DNA of 32,054 nucleotides from a virus, in the IMG/VR virus record IMGVR_UViG_3300044623_000563, positions 1 through 32,054 of that record, one strand, 5' to 3'. Shown here piece by piece: positions 24,257 through 30,708 of this stretch. The translations under genes were made by a program, and so were the position numbers. Position 1 is the first letter of the stretch. Every line of letters begins with the position of its first letter. Below the pieces are notes generated by a model, which saw only the letters and a program-made list of their open reading frames with translations, was not told the DNA's origin and did not search any database.

Positions 24257-24593
24257 CTTCGTTTAATAAGTCCCTTAATTCGTCTGTGGTGAGGTTGGAT
24301 AGGTCTATTTCGGTGTTCGTTTGTTCTATTTGTTGAATAGGTGCGCCATATCCTGAATCCATCAATGCCTTGTATGCGTTTGTGTCTCCATCTCTCGCTT
24401 TTTTTATCAGTGCTAAGGTCATCAAATCCTCTTGGCTCATCGTTTCATTCTCACCAGTCAATGGGTTTTTAAGCGACTGATTTACTTCAAGCCATTTGCG
24501 TGCTATTGTAGCTCTTCCCTTTGCTCCCTTTGGTCTACCGCTTGGATTTCCGCTTTCGCCTTGCTTAAATGGTATTAAATCTTCTTTACTCAT
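24249..24593 (-). CDS. terminase small subunit-like (DUF5681-type, 114 aa)
   Basis: A 114-residue protein starting MSKEDLIPFKQGESGNPSGR, the FKxGxSGNPxGRPKG motif of DUF5681-type proteins that often stand where the small terminase is coded. The middle is helical (EDLMTLALIKKARDGDTNAY) and the end acidic (DELRDLLNEDE). It should recognise the packaging start and hand DNA to the large subunit, whose gene overlaps by 8 nt. The assignment is from the motif plus position. Confidence 0.75.
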   Translation of the reverse strand: MSKEDLIPFKQGESGNPSGRPKGAKGRATIARKWLEVNQSLKNPLTGENETMSQEDLMTLALIKKARDGDTNAYKALMDSGYGAPIQQIEQTNTEIDLSNLTTDELRDLLNEDE

Positions 24594-24608
24594 TCTGTTT
24601 TTGTTCTG

Positions 24609-25823
24609 TTAATTTAATATTTCGCCGTTGCGTTTAATTTCAAGTGTTGGGTCAAGTTTTTTCATTCGGTCAATTATTACTTGGCAATATTTAGGGTCTA
24701 ATTCCATACCGTAGCATTTTCTTTTAAGTTGGTGTGATGCTACCATTGTTGAACCAGAACCTAAGAAGAAATCAAATACTAAGCTATTTTCGTTTGAACT
24801 AATCTTCATTTCATTTGCAATTAATTCTATTGGCTTCATTGTTGGATGCAATCCACTTTCTCTACCAAATTCCAAACATCTTGAATAATTTACATCCTTT
24901 AATCCGTTGTTCCAAATTGCAGACTTTCTAAATAAAAGCAAATATTCTATATCTGGTCTATGTGAATCTCCTATTGGAATGGCATTTGGCTTTTTCCATA
25001 TTAACACATTAAATGAATAACCACTATCCCTTGCCCATACTAAATAATCTGGCAAAAGTTCCTTATTGCAAAATATGTAAGCGTTCAATTTGTTTTTTTC
25101 AAATATTAATGGCAATACTTGTAAAAATTCAGTTGGTTCAAAGTTTGCTATAAATTCTATATCTTTTCCTTGCTTTCTCAATCCTTGCCCAATATTTCCC
25201 TTACATCCTCCTTCAGTTTCTATTTTATATGGTGGGTCTGTAAATACCATATCTGCCTTTTGTCCGTTCATTAACTTTGCTACTTGGTCGCTATCCGTAC
25301 TATCCCCACAAAGTAATCTATGTTCTCCTATCTCAAACAAATCTCCTAATACAATATCCGTTTCAGTTCCGCCATCAGGTACTGCAAAGTCATCTTCTTC
25401 GGCTTCAAGTTCTTCAACTGTTAAATCAATCGGCAAATCCAATCCCCAATCCTCTAATTTTTCGGTGTCCCATTCATTCGCTAGTTCACTCCAATCGTGT
25501 TCACCAAAAGAAACATTATCCTTTATTGTGTACGATTTTAGTTTTTCAACACTTGTATTTACTGGTAATATTTTTGTAGGTACTTCTTTAATTCCTAATT
25601 CTTTACAGGCTTTCAGGCGCATATTTCCACAAATAACAACTAATTCACCATTATTATCGTAAGCAATAACCTCACGTAGTTCCAGCATTTCAGGGTCGTC
25701 TTGTAATGATTTTTTTAATTTAATAAATTTATCATCTTTCAAAAAACGAGGATTTTTAGGTAAACCTAATATTTGCCCCATATTGTTTTTTAAGTCTTTT
25801 ATTTTAATTAATTGTGTTTGCAT
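24609..25823 (-). CDS. ParB-domain DNA methyltransferase (beta class, N6-A or N4-C; 404 aa)
   Basis: Two parts. Residues about 1-110 form a ParB/Srx-like domain with VVICGNMRLKACKELGIKEV, the GxxR motif of that fold. Residues about 150-395 are an SAM-dependent amino-methyltransferase: TDPPYK (DPPY at 196-199) comes before FDFFLGSGST (353-359), the order of the beta class, with HPTMKP (326-331) between. It methylates an amino group of A or C in a target not predictable here. There is no matching restriction subunit, so it is an orphan enzyme, likely for protection against host restriction. Its start lies 20 nt inside the HNH gene. Confidence 0.88.
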   Translation of the reverse strand: MQTQLIKIKDLKNNMGQILGLPKNPRFLKDDKFIKLKKSLQDDPEMLELREVIAYDNNGELVVICGNMRLKACKELGIKEVPTKILPVNTSVEKLKSYTIKDNVSFGEHDWSELANEWDTEKLEDWGLDLPIDLTVEELEAEEDDFAVPDGGTETDIVLGDLFEIGEHRLLCGDSTDSDQVAKLMNGQKADMVFTDPPYKIETEGGCKGNIGQGLRKQGKDIEFIANFEPTEFLQVLPLIFEKNKLNAYIFCNKELLPDYLVWARDSGYSFNVLIWKKPNAIPIGDSHRPDIEYLLLFRKSAIWNNGLKDVNYSRCLEFGRESGLHPTMKPIELIANEMKISSNENSLVFDFFLGSGSTMVASHQLKRKCYGMELDPKYCQVIIDRMKKLDPTLEIKRNGEILN

Positions 25824-26337
25824 ATTTTAACATTTTACCTCCGTAAGTTTCTGTTTTGTAATGGCATTCAACACATAGTGTTCTACCATTTGTCAATTTA
25901 TATCTTAAATGTTTGTGCGTTGAAAATGGTTTTATATGGTCAGCTTGTATTTTGCATCCTATTTTTCTACATTCAACACAAGTATAATTATCTCGTTCAA
26001 ACACATTTTTTCGCCATTCTTTATATTGGGCTGATTTTCTATCTAATTCATTTTGTGTTGATACCCCACCTCTCCAAAAATGGCATTTATCTCCTGACCT
26101 TTCAGGAAATTTCATTCCTTTTGTACCTCTTGGATGTTCTTTTCCTTCCCACATTTTTACGCCTTTATTCCAAACTGGCTTTCCAATTTTAGCAAGTGAC
26201 ATTTTTTCTTTTATTTCTGGAAGTGCTACATTATAAATAGCTGAACATTTTTTACTGCAAAACTTTGGTATTCTTGATTTACAACCTTTATTGCTTTCAA
26301 ATTCACTATTACAATTCTTGCAATTATATTTTTTCAT
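25804..26337 (-). CDS. HNH endonuclease with Zn-ribbon and NUMOD3-like repeat (177 aa)
   Basis: Start at the ATG at 26335-26337; the frame reaches 26343 only with a TTG. Residues 6-31 hold two CxxC-type pairs (CKNC, CSKKC). About 50-90 has NUMOD3-like stretches (GKPVWNKG, MKFPERSGDK), which contact DNA in homing enzymes. About 112-165 is the HNH core: YTCVECRKIGCKIQADHIKP, then LCVECHYK. It overlaps the methyltransferase gene by 20 nt. It is either a free-standing homing nuclease or, less likely, a restriction partner of the methyltransferase. Confidence 0.85.
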   Translation of the reverse strand: MKKYNCKNCNSEFESNKGCKSRIPKFCSKKCSAIYNVALPEIKEKMSLAKIGKPVWNKGVKMWEGKEHPRGTKGMKFPERSGDKCHFWRGGVSTQNELDRKSAQYKEWRKNVFERDNYTCVECRKIGCKIQADHIKPFSTHKHLRYKLTNGRTLCVECHYKTETYGGKMLKYANTIN

Positions 26338-26398
26338 AACCAAATATACAAAATAAATACCATTTATTAGCTAAAATTTACGTTTACTTTTTCGGTCT

Positions 26399-26563
26399 TC
26401 ATTTTTTCGTGTTTCTGTACGGTACTATTTTATTCAATAAATCCTTTCGTTTTCCGCAGTTGCACGTTTTAATAACGCTCTTAACTACTTTGGCTATTCC
26501 TGTTGATTCAAGTATGTTCTCTACTGTGTCACCAAGCCCGATTGGATTCTTATTCAACCCCAT
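26399..26563 (-). CDS. small protein with a CNCGKRK motif (54 aa)
   Basis: ATG at 26561-26563, TGA at 26399-26401, 54 codons: MGLNKNPIGLGDTVENILES, then VVKSVIKTCNCGKRKDLLNK. It starts one base after the stop of the membrane protein gene, which points to coupling. The CxC with basic residues could bind a metal or nucleic acid, though one CxC is not enough for a zinc finger. Similar short proteins with CxCGKRR endings occur in Bacteroidetes phages; function unknown. A 55-nt gap leads to the HNH gene. Confidence 0.65.
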   Translation of the reverse strand: MGLNKNPIGLGDTVENILESTGIAKVVKSVIKTCNCGKRKDLLNKIVPYRNTKK

Positions 26564-26564
26564 T

Positions 26565-26786
26565 TTAGATAAATAATCTAACAGTCCAATAAATGCCTAA
26601 TATCACTCCTAATGATAACACACGTGTAAATGAACTTGCCATTTCTTTTTGACCCTCAAACCAAGTGGTAATTTTAGACTGTTGTAACCACGGTAAAAAG
26701 AATAACATTGCTCTATCAATAAAGAAGATTATTCCGAATATTGGTAGTAGGCTTATTCCTAACGCTACTTTTAGCTTTTTGTTCAT
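26565..26786 (-). CDS. small membrane protein (73 aa)
   Basis: The true start is the ATG at 26784-26786 (MNKKLKVALGISLLPIFGII); the frame reaches 26819 only with a TTG inside a hairpin. Hydrophobic segments at about 7-22, 25-35 and 55-72 suggest two or three membrane spans with a polar loop (QQSKITTWFEGQKEMAS). It could be a second holin, an entry-exclusion protein or an inner-membrane anchor; its distance from the lysis cassette makes the holin idea weaker. Confidence 0.6.
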   Translation of the reverse strand: MNKKLKVALGISLLPIFGIIFFIDRAMLFFLPWLQQSKITTWFEGQKEMASSFTRVLSLGVILGIYWTVRLFI

Positions 26787-26805
26787 AATTGTTCGTTTTA
26801 ATGTT

Positions 26806-26846
26806 AAAAATACGCACAAAGGTTATATCTCTACTCCCCTTGTGCG
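26806..26846 (-). terminator. hairpin with T-run between a promoter box and the membrane gene
   Basis: Minus strand CGCACAAGG (26846-26838), a 15-nt loop and CCTTTGTGCG (26822-26813) with one bulged base, then TATTTTT. It is shaped like an intrinsic terminator and lies between the box at 26873-26880 and the ATG at 26786, so it could end the upstream transcript or act as an attenuator. Confidence 0.6.
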
Positions 26847-26872
26847 CTACAAAACCTAAACACTAGTCAATG

Positions 26873-26880
26873 CAAAGGTA
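26873..26880 (-). promoter_or_regulatory. possible promoter (TACCTTTGCA)
   Basis: The minus strand reads TACCTTTG followed by CA, the typical Bacteroidetes -7 form. No clear TTG is seen at -33. It would feed the membrane, HNH and methyltransferase genes and possibly the packaging genes. Confidence 0.4.
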
Positions 26881-27219
26881 TTAATTTTCATTTGAATAAC
26901 GTAAAAAATAAATGTAGTGCAAATGTCCTATTGATTTTGTTGTTAAAATTCCTATTTCGTGTTTTCGTAGTTCCTGCTTTAATTTCCAAATGTTAATACT
27001 TTTTTGAACGCAAATCGTTGGTATAGCATCCGTTTTAAAGCCTATTGAATAACCTATCAAGGCTTCTTTATACTTTACGGTTATTATCGTTGCTAGCCAC
27101 TCTTCGGTTGGTATTCCATTTAGATATTTAGCGCACTTTTCCACGTGTTTTTTTCGAAAGATAATGTTTTTTATTAAAAAATCAAATTGCTTTTTACTTT
27201 TGCTAAATTTAATTTTCAA
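26881..27219 (-). CDS. hypothetical protein without an ATG start (112 aa)
   Basis: Open for 112 codons but containing no methionine codon at all; the only upstream starts are TTG at 27219 and CTG at 27234 before an in-frame TGA at 27241-27243. The sequence (CAKYLNGIPTEEWLATIITV, ALIGYSIGFKTDAIPTICV) looks like a folded alpha/beta protein, rich in Lys and Ile. It may use a TTG start, or be the remnant of a longer gene cut off by the repeat array. No family recognised. Confidence 0.45.
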   Translation of the reverse strand: MKIKFSKSKKQFDFLIKNIIFRKKHVEKCAKYLNGIPTEEWLATIITVKYKEALIGYSIGFKTDAIPTICVQKSINIWKLKQELRKHEIGILTTKSIGHLHYIYFLRYSNEN

Positions 27220-27267
27220 AACCCCTATAAACAGGGCGTTTCAGAGCGTTCAAAAAGTTTTTATTTC

Positions 27268-27610
27268 AAAGTATAAACTTTACTCAACCACTTTGAAAAA
27301 ACGAAAGTATAAATTGAAAGTACACACTTCATCTTATCACTTTACAAAAACACTTTTTAATTTTGAAAGTATAAAGTCAAAGCATACACTTTACAAAATG
27401 ACTTTTCAATTTTCAAAGTATAAACATAAAGTACTGGCTTTACAAAATGACTTTTGATTTTCTAAAGTATAAAGTCAAAGTACTAACTTTTGAATTGCAC
27501 TTTTTATTTTACAAAGTATAAAACCAAAGTGTTGACTTTAGTAAATGACTTTCAAAATTTAAAAGTAAAAACTCAAAGTATAAAGTTCATCAACACACTT
27601 TGTAAAAATG
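27268..27610. repeat. seven 49-bp units with internal dyads of AAAGT/ACTTT boxes
   Basis: Units start at 27268, 27317, 27366, 27415, 27464, 27513 and 27562, an exact 49-bp period without one indel. A full unit has AAAGT at offsets 1 and 14 and ACTTT at 23 and 36, a two-fold dyad centred on offset 20.5. The units at 27464 and 27513 have all four boxes exactly; those at 27366 and 27415 have one base off in one box; the outer units are more worn. The period is not a multiple of three, so coding is excluded. Spacers vary, so it is not CRISPR. It looks like an array of binding sites: replication origin, partition site or operator. Confidence 0.9.
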
Positions 27611-27763
27611 AAAAATTCACTTTTTAAGAAGCCCATAAACAGTGACTTGTAGCGTGTTGTTTTTTCTGTTTTCTTGAATTATAAAAAGTAATTTGATTTT
27701 TAATGATTTTTCAATAACAAAGCATAAGCGAAATTAAAACTTTGCCTATACGGATGTTATAAA
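27611..27763. other. rest of the 544-bp non-coding region
   Basis: The non-coding stretch is 27220-27763. Outside the array it holds a fading eighth unit (27611-27628), the element CCATAAACAG at 27632-27641 with a degenerate partner (CTATAAACAG, 27225-27234) on the other side of the array, and AT-rich sequence that could melt easily. I see no gene, tRNA or clear terminator in it. Confidence 0.6.
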
Positions 27764-27973
27764 TCATTTCGATTCTAAATAATTGTAGTACCTCCTCTTC
27801 CCGTTACTTAGGCTTTTATCGTTTGCTGAGTCGATAGGGTCTAAATAGTAGTACACCTTCTTTTCTATCCGTGTTTTCGTCACCTTCTTTTCGGGCTTCA
27901 ATATCCAAAATACAGCGAATACTTGCGCACAAATTACGATGAAAACTCCTATTTTAAATATTGCTATTTTCAT
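27764..27973 (-). CDS. small single-span membrane protein (69 aa)
   Basis: A 69-residue protein with one hydrophobic N-terminal helix (about 3-26, FKIGVFIVICAQVFAVFWIL), then a charged basic tail with several tyrosines (KVYYYLDPIDSAN, KRRYYNYLESK). The helix is too uninterrupted to be a cleaved signal peptide, so an inner-membrane anchor with the tail in one compartment is likely. It starts 20 nt inside the HTH gene and is the last gene before the repeat array. Function unknown. Confidence 0.6.
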   Translation of the reverse strand: MKIAIFKIGVFIVICAQVFAVFWILKPEKKVTKTRIEKKVYYYLDPIDSANDKSLSNGKRRYYNYLESK

Positions 27974-28181
27974 AATCTAATAGATATTTGCCGATTTTCT
28001 CTAGTGTTGTTGTGTGAAGTCCTTTAGTCGTATTTTCAGCGTTTAAATATAGCCAAATTTGATTCTGACTCAATCCTGCATCTCTGGAAAACTTCGCTAA
28101 TGTGATATTCTCAGTAAGCAAATGATGTTGTATCATTTCCCTTGCTAAACTGTTTACTTTAGATAGTTGTTTTGCTGTCAT
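27954..28181 (-). CDS. small HTH DNA-binding protein (75 aa)
   Basis: A 75-residue protein with a Cro/XRE-like helix-turn-helix: ITLAKFSRDAGLSQNQIWLYLNAE (about 26-49), followed by TTLEKIGKYLLDYE, the usual next helix. The family binds operators as dimers. It is the only clear small regulator seen, coded just before the 49-bp array. The CTACGTAG palindromes at 3488-3528 or the AAAGT dyads might be its sites, but nothing shows which. It is too short for a CI-type repressor with a cleavable C-terminal domain. Confidence 0.65.
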   Translation of the reverse strand: MTAKQLSKVNSLAREMIQHHLLTENITLAKFSRDAGLSQNQIWLYLNAENTTKGLHTTTLEKIGKYLLDYENSNI

Positions 28182-28354
28182 TTTATTGTGTTTTTAAAGG
28201 TTTCGTTGTAGTATTGCTTATCTTTTGCCTCTCCAGCTAAATAAGCACTTTCCATCTGTTGCTTCTCCATTTCTTTGGCTTGTTCAATATCTCCCTTTGT
28301 GAACTTACCAAGTTTGTTAAAAAGTTGTTGTTCTAACCATTCTACTGCTGTCAT
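28178..28354 (-). CDS. small helical protein (58 aa)
   Basis: ATG at 28352-28354, TGA at 28178-28180, 58 codons: MTAVEWLEQQLFNKLGKFTK, then DIEQAKEMEKQQMESAYLAG. This matches a short acidic helical protein I know as frequent in Bacteroidetes phages, always of unknown function. The stop overlaps the HTH gene's ATG (ATGA), so both are expressed together. Confidence 0.75.
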   Translation of the reverse strand: MTAVEWLEQQLFNKLGKFTKGDIEQAKEMEKQQMESAYLAGEAKDKQYYNETFKNTIK

Positions 28355-28363
28355 AATTTTAGT

Positions 28364-28450
28364 TTAAATAATTACACAAATACTAATTACCAATGAAATA
28401 ATAGATATTACTAATGAAACTACATAAATAATAAATTGTTTATCTGTCAT
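28364..28450 (-). CDS. 28-residue membrane microprotein
   Basis: ATG at 28448-28450, TAA at 28364-28366: MTDKQFIIYVVSLVISIISL and eight more residues, ending CVII. Apart from the first five residues it is one hydrophobic helix of Ile, Val, Leu and Ser. It has the same AAAATTATGAC start context as the next gene, 9 nt on. Very short, so the gene call is moderate; it may be a membrane-active peptide. Confidence 0.5.
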   Translation of the reverse strand: MTDKQFIIYVVSLVISIISLVISICVII

Positions 28451-28463
28451 AATTTTATTTTTT

Positions 28464-28485
28464 AAAGGGGGGTTTTTACGCCCCT
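28464..28485 (-). terminator. possible weak terminator after the SSB-like gene
   Basis: Minus strand AGGGG (28485-28481), a loop, CCCC and TTT, then A/T-rich sequence. It lies 8 nt after the SSB-like stop. The T-run is short, so it may only reduce transcription of the microprotein genes. Confidence 0.5.
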
Positions 28486-28492
28486 ATTGTTA

Positions 28493-28837
28493 TCAAAAAG
28501 GTAAATCCTGGTTTTCTTCAAATTCATTTTGAATAGGCACGTTTGTCACAGCGTTATTCAAATCTAAAACGTCCAACTTCCAACCTTCCAAAGTATTAAA
28601 ACAAGTTTCAACACCTGCTGCATTCGTCCATAAACGCCCTTTAATATTGATTTCTATACCTACCTTATTACCTACTGCTAAATTCTGTAGTAAGGCGCAC
28701 TTATCATTCACAAATTGAATTGATAAATATTGCTTGTATGGTCCTTCATCAACTTCTAAAATTACATCCTGCTTAGTGAATTTCTCACTCTTAACCTCTT
28801 TTGTGCCAATTTTGTACACTAACCCTTCAATTTTCAT
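28493..28837 (-). CDS. SSB-like OB-fold protein (DUF3127-type, 114 aa)
   Basis: A 114-residue protein that looks like a Bacteroidetes DUF3127 OB-fold: IEGLVYKIGTKEVKSEKFTK, EGPYKQYLSIQFVNDKC, VGIEINIKGRLWTNAAG. The C-terminus is acidic and ends in ENQDLPF, close to the DDIPF tip by which bacterial SSB binds partner proteins. It should coat single-stranded DNA made by the exonuclease for annealing by ERF. It is coupled to the exonuclease (ATGA overlap). Confidence 0.75.
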   Translation of the reverse strand: MKIEGLVYKIGTKEVKSEKFTKQDVILEVDEGPYKQYLSIQFVNDKCALLQNLAVGNKVGIEINIKGRLWTNAAGVETCFNTLEGWKLDVLDLNNAVTNVPIQNEFEENQDLPF

Positions 28838-29517
28838 AATAATCTATTTTTTAACTGTTGATAATAATCACGTGCAACCTCTACACGCTCTTTAATTTTT
28901 TCTTGTGCGGCTTCGTCTTTTTCTACGATAAAACGTTTTACCCTTAATTCATCCGGTATGTGGTCGAAATTGTGCATTTTCTGAATAACGTCTCGAACTT
29001 CTAAATCCTCTTCGATTAAATTCAATTTCCAATGCTGGCGACGTATTTCATCTTCTACTATCTGTAAGGGCGTATTCATCAAACAGTATACAAGTTCGCT
29101 TGTATCGTGTCCTGTAAGCATCAAATAACCTTGCAATTGCCAATAGTAATCTTTGTTCTTTAACGTTTCGTCGAATAAAGGAAACGTACTACCGTTCCAA
29201 CTGCATTTTATATCAGCAAGTAAGGAATCCGTGTTAATGTCAGGCTCGCCCGTTATCCAATCGTTGTTAAACCTCGTCTCATTCTTAACTACAAAATCCC
29301 AATTTAAGACCTCTGAGGCAAACTGAATAGCTTCGTCCTCCATCTCCAAGCCTTTATCAGTGTAACGGCTCGAAAACTCCTTATAAATACCAAGTTCACG
29401 CTCCTTAAATAAGTCTTGAATATAACTTTTTGCCGTTTCTGACAATGTTTCTGACTTGCTTCGTGAGTCCGTCATCAGCTTTCCTAGCGAACTGCATCTA
29501 AATAGTAAATCTTTCAT
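28834..29517 (-). CDS. YqaJ/lambda-exonuclease-like PD-(D/E)XK nuclease (227 aa)
   Basis: A 227-residue recombination exonuclease. The PD-(D/E)XK core shows in WITGEPDINTDSLLADIKCSW: Asp93, then Asp102-x-Lys104. Upstream KGLEMEDEAIQFA supplies the first acidic residue, and YYWQLQGYLMLTG (Gln127) is the motif typical of YqaJ and RecB-type nucleases. It chews one strand from a DNA end so that ERF can anneal the other. It is coupled at both ends (ATGA) to ERF and to the SSB-like gene. Confidence 0.85.
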   Translation of the reverse strand: MKDLLFRCSSLGKLMTDSRSKSETLSETAKSYIQDLFKERELGIYKEFSSRYTDKGLEMEDEAIQFASEVLNWDFVVKNETRFNNDWITGEPDINTDSLLADIKCSWNGSTFPLFDETLKNKDYYWQLQGYLMLTGHDTSELVYCLMNTPLQIVEDEIRRQHWKLNLIEEDLEVRDVIQKMHNFDHIPDELRVKRFIVEKDEAAQEKIKERVEVARDYYQQLKNRLL

Positions 29518-30104
29518 AATAATTGTAATGCTGACTTTTGCAAATCGGTTAACTGAAATTTAAATAAATCTTCTTTTTTTGCCTTTCCGTCATTTACTGC
29601 GATAATAGCCTTCTCAAAACGTTCGTTCGATATCGGTTGTTTATTCACGTGTTTAGCTACTTCGTTACCATCATCATCCTGCATTGATAAACTCAAAAGT
29701 GACTGAATAGAATAACGTCTAAAATACGAAATACACCCACCTAATTTCTGAGGGTCTGTAATTTCTGGTAGTTTAATTTCAGATACTATTTCAGTTCCCG
29801 TTTCAATATCAATCACTACGCTTTGCACTAACCCACTTTTAATCGGTTGTAAGAGTATTAAACCGTATTTATGTAGTATCGGCTCAACGACATCTAAAAT
29901 AGTGTTTAAATCAGCGTATTTTTTTTTGAAGAATGGATTATCCGCAGATTTGTTAATTTTTCCTATTTCTTGCTTAGCTAAATGCAGCTTGTGGTAAATT
30001 CCGCTTGCTTTTGGTAAATCAATTAAGTTATCTACTTCCTTAACTGCGTTTTGATTTGAGATTTCCAAGTAATCATCAAAACTTAATTTTTCTTCTGTAC
30101 TCAT
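29514..30104 (-). CDS. erf: ERF family single-strand annealing protein (196 aa)
   Basis: A 196-residue recombinase of the ERF family: IYHKLHLAKQEIGKINKSA, NPFFKKKYADLNTILDVVEP and the ERF hallmark LGGCISYFRRYSIQSLLSLS (122-141), followed by QDDDGNEVAK. These proteins form rings that anneal complementary single strands, used for repair, concatemer formation and genome circularisation. First gene after promoter P2, coupled to the exonuclease and SSB-like genes: a complete Red-like set. Confidence 0.9.
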   Translation of the reverse strand: MSTEEKLSFDDYLEISNQNAVKEVDNLIDLPKASGIYHKLHLAKQEIGKINKSADNPFFKKKYADLNTILDVVEPILHKYGLILLQPIKSGLVQSVVIDIETGTEIVSEIKLPEITDPQKLGGCISYFRRYSIQSLLSLSMQDDDGNEVAKHVNKQPISNERFEKAIIAVNDGKAKKEDLFKFQLTDLQKSALQLL

Positions 30105-30129
30105 AATGACTTGTTTTAGTTTTGTTCTA

Positions 30130-30159
30130 CAAATATAAACTTTCTTTTTATATAAACAA
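30130..30159 (-). promoter_or_regulatory. early promoter P2 (TTG / TATATTTG)
   Basis: Minus strand TTG at 30159-30157, a 19-nt spacer and TATATTTG at 30137-30130, 26 nt before the ERF ATG. It fits the Bacteroidetes consensus. The region is a near-copy of P1 (3432-3464): both have ATTGTT, TATATAAAA, GAAA, GTTTATA, the TTTGTA box and ACAAAAC in the same order. Confidence 0.68.
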
Positions 30160-30162
30160 TAC

Positions 30163-30708
30163 TTATTTTAATTTATTTTTATAAATGTTGATTATTTCTT
30201 TTAGCTCATCAATGCTGTACTTTTTTTCAGCGTGTGCAATACTATCTAAATATTCTAGTTTTGCTATTCCGTATTTTCGTATGAATCCAATTCTGTAATT
30301 ATTCGGGTCTCCGCTTAAATCTTTGTTACAAGGTCTAGAACATTGACTATTTACATTAAGTTCATTAAATCGCACGTTTGCGTGTCCTCCTGCACTCCAT
30401 AGGTGACCTGCGTCACAATTACCCTCTTTAATTGCTTTACCACAGCTTATACAATTCAATCCTTCATCTCTTTGTCTTATCCACTTATTAAAAACTTGTT
30501 GAGCAATTTTAAGATAGTCTTGTAAAGTAAGCATATCTTTTTTCAGCTTTGATTTTCTTTCGCTCCATTCCTTTGAATCGTTTTTTTTCTTTTGTTCGAG
30601 TTTTTGTAGGGCTTCAATTAGCTTACAGTCGCTGTTCCAACAATATTTTTCTAAAGTTGAAAATCTCGGTTCAAATGGTTGTCTACATTCCTTGCATTTT
30701 TTACTCAT
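30163..30708 (-). CDS. ninG: NinG/Rap-like recombination nuclease (181 aa)
   Basis: A 181-residue protein matching lambda NinG (Rap). The N-terminus has a zinc pair (KCKECRQPFEP, later YCWNSDC). The middle is a coiled Lys-rich stretch. The C-terminal nuclease has LNCISCGKAIKEGNCDAGHL, then NSQCSRPCNKDLSG. Rap cuts branched recombination intermediates (Holliday or D-loops), which fits its place beside the ERF/exonuclease/SSB genes. ATGA-coupled to the coiled-coil gene upstream; promoter P2 begins 4 nt before its stop in the non-coding gap. Confidence 0.85.
   Translation of the reverse strand: MSKKCKECRQPFEPRFSTLEKYCWNSDCKLIEALQKLEQKKKNDSKEWSERKSKLKKDMLTLQDYLKIAQQVFNKWIRQRDEGLNCISCGKAIKEGNCDAGHLWSAGGHANVRFNELNVNSQCSRPCNKDLSGDPNNYRIGFIRKYGIAKLEYLDSIAHAEKKYSIDELKEIINIYKNKLK

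Noticed and set aside
25090-25662. Plus-strand 190-codon frame, Ser-rich
   Set aside because: Antisense shadow of the methyltransferase gene, whose motifs are clear.
26787-26819. Longer start of the membrane protein (TTG at 26819)
   Set aside because: The extra codons lie in a hairpin with a T-run, and a normal ATG with an A-rich leader follows at 26786.
27164-27457. Plus-strand 97-codon frame over the start of the array
   Set aside because: It runs from a gene on the other strand into the repeats, its composition follows the repeat DNA, and a 49-bp period breaks any frame.
27268-27610. CRISPR array
   Set aside because: The conserved parts are short 5-bp boxes spread through each unit, not a long repeat separated by unique spacers, and no cas gene is present.
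28464-28485. Terminator-promoter unit like those at 16.5 and 19.4 kb
   Set aside because: The hairpin is followed by A/T sequence without any TAnnTTTG box.
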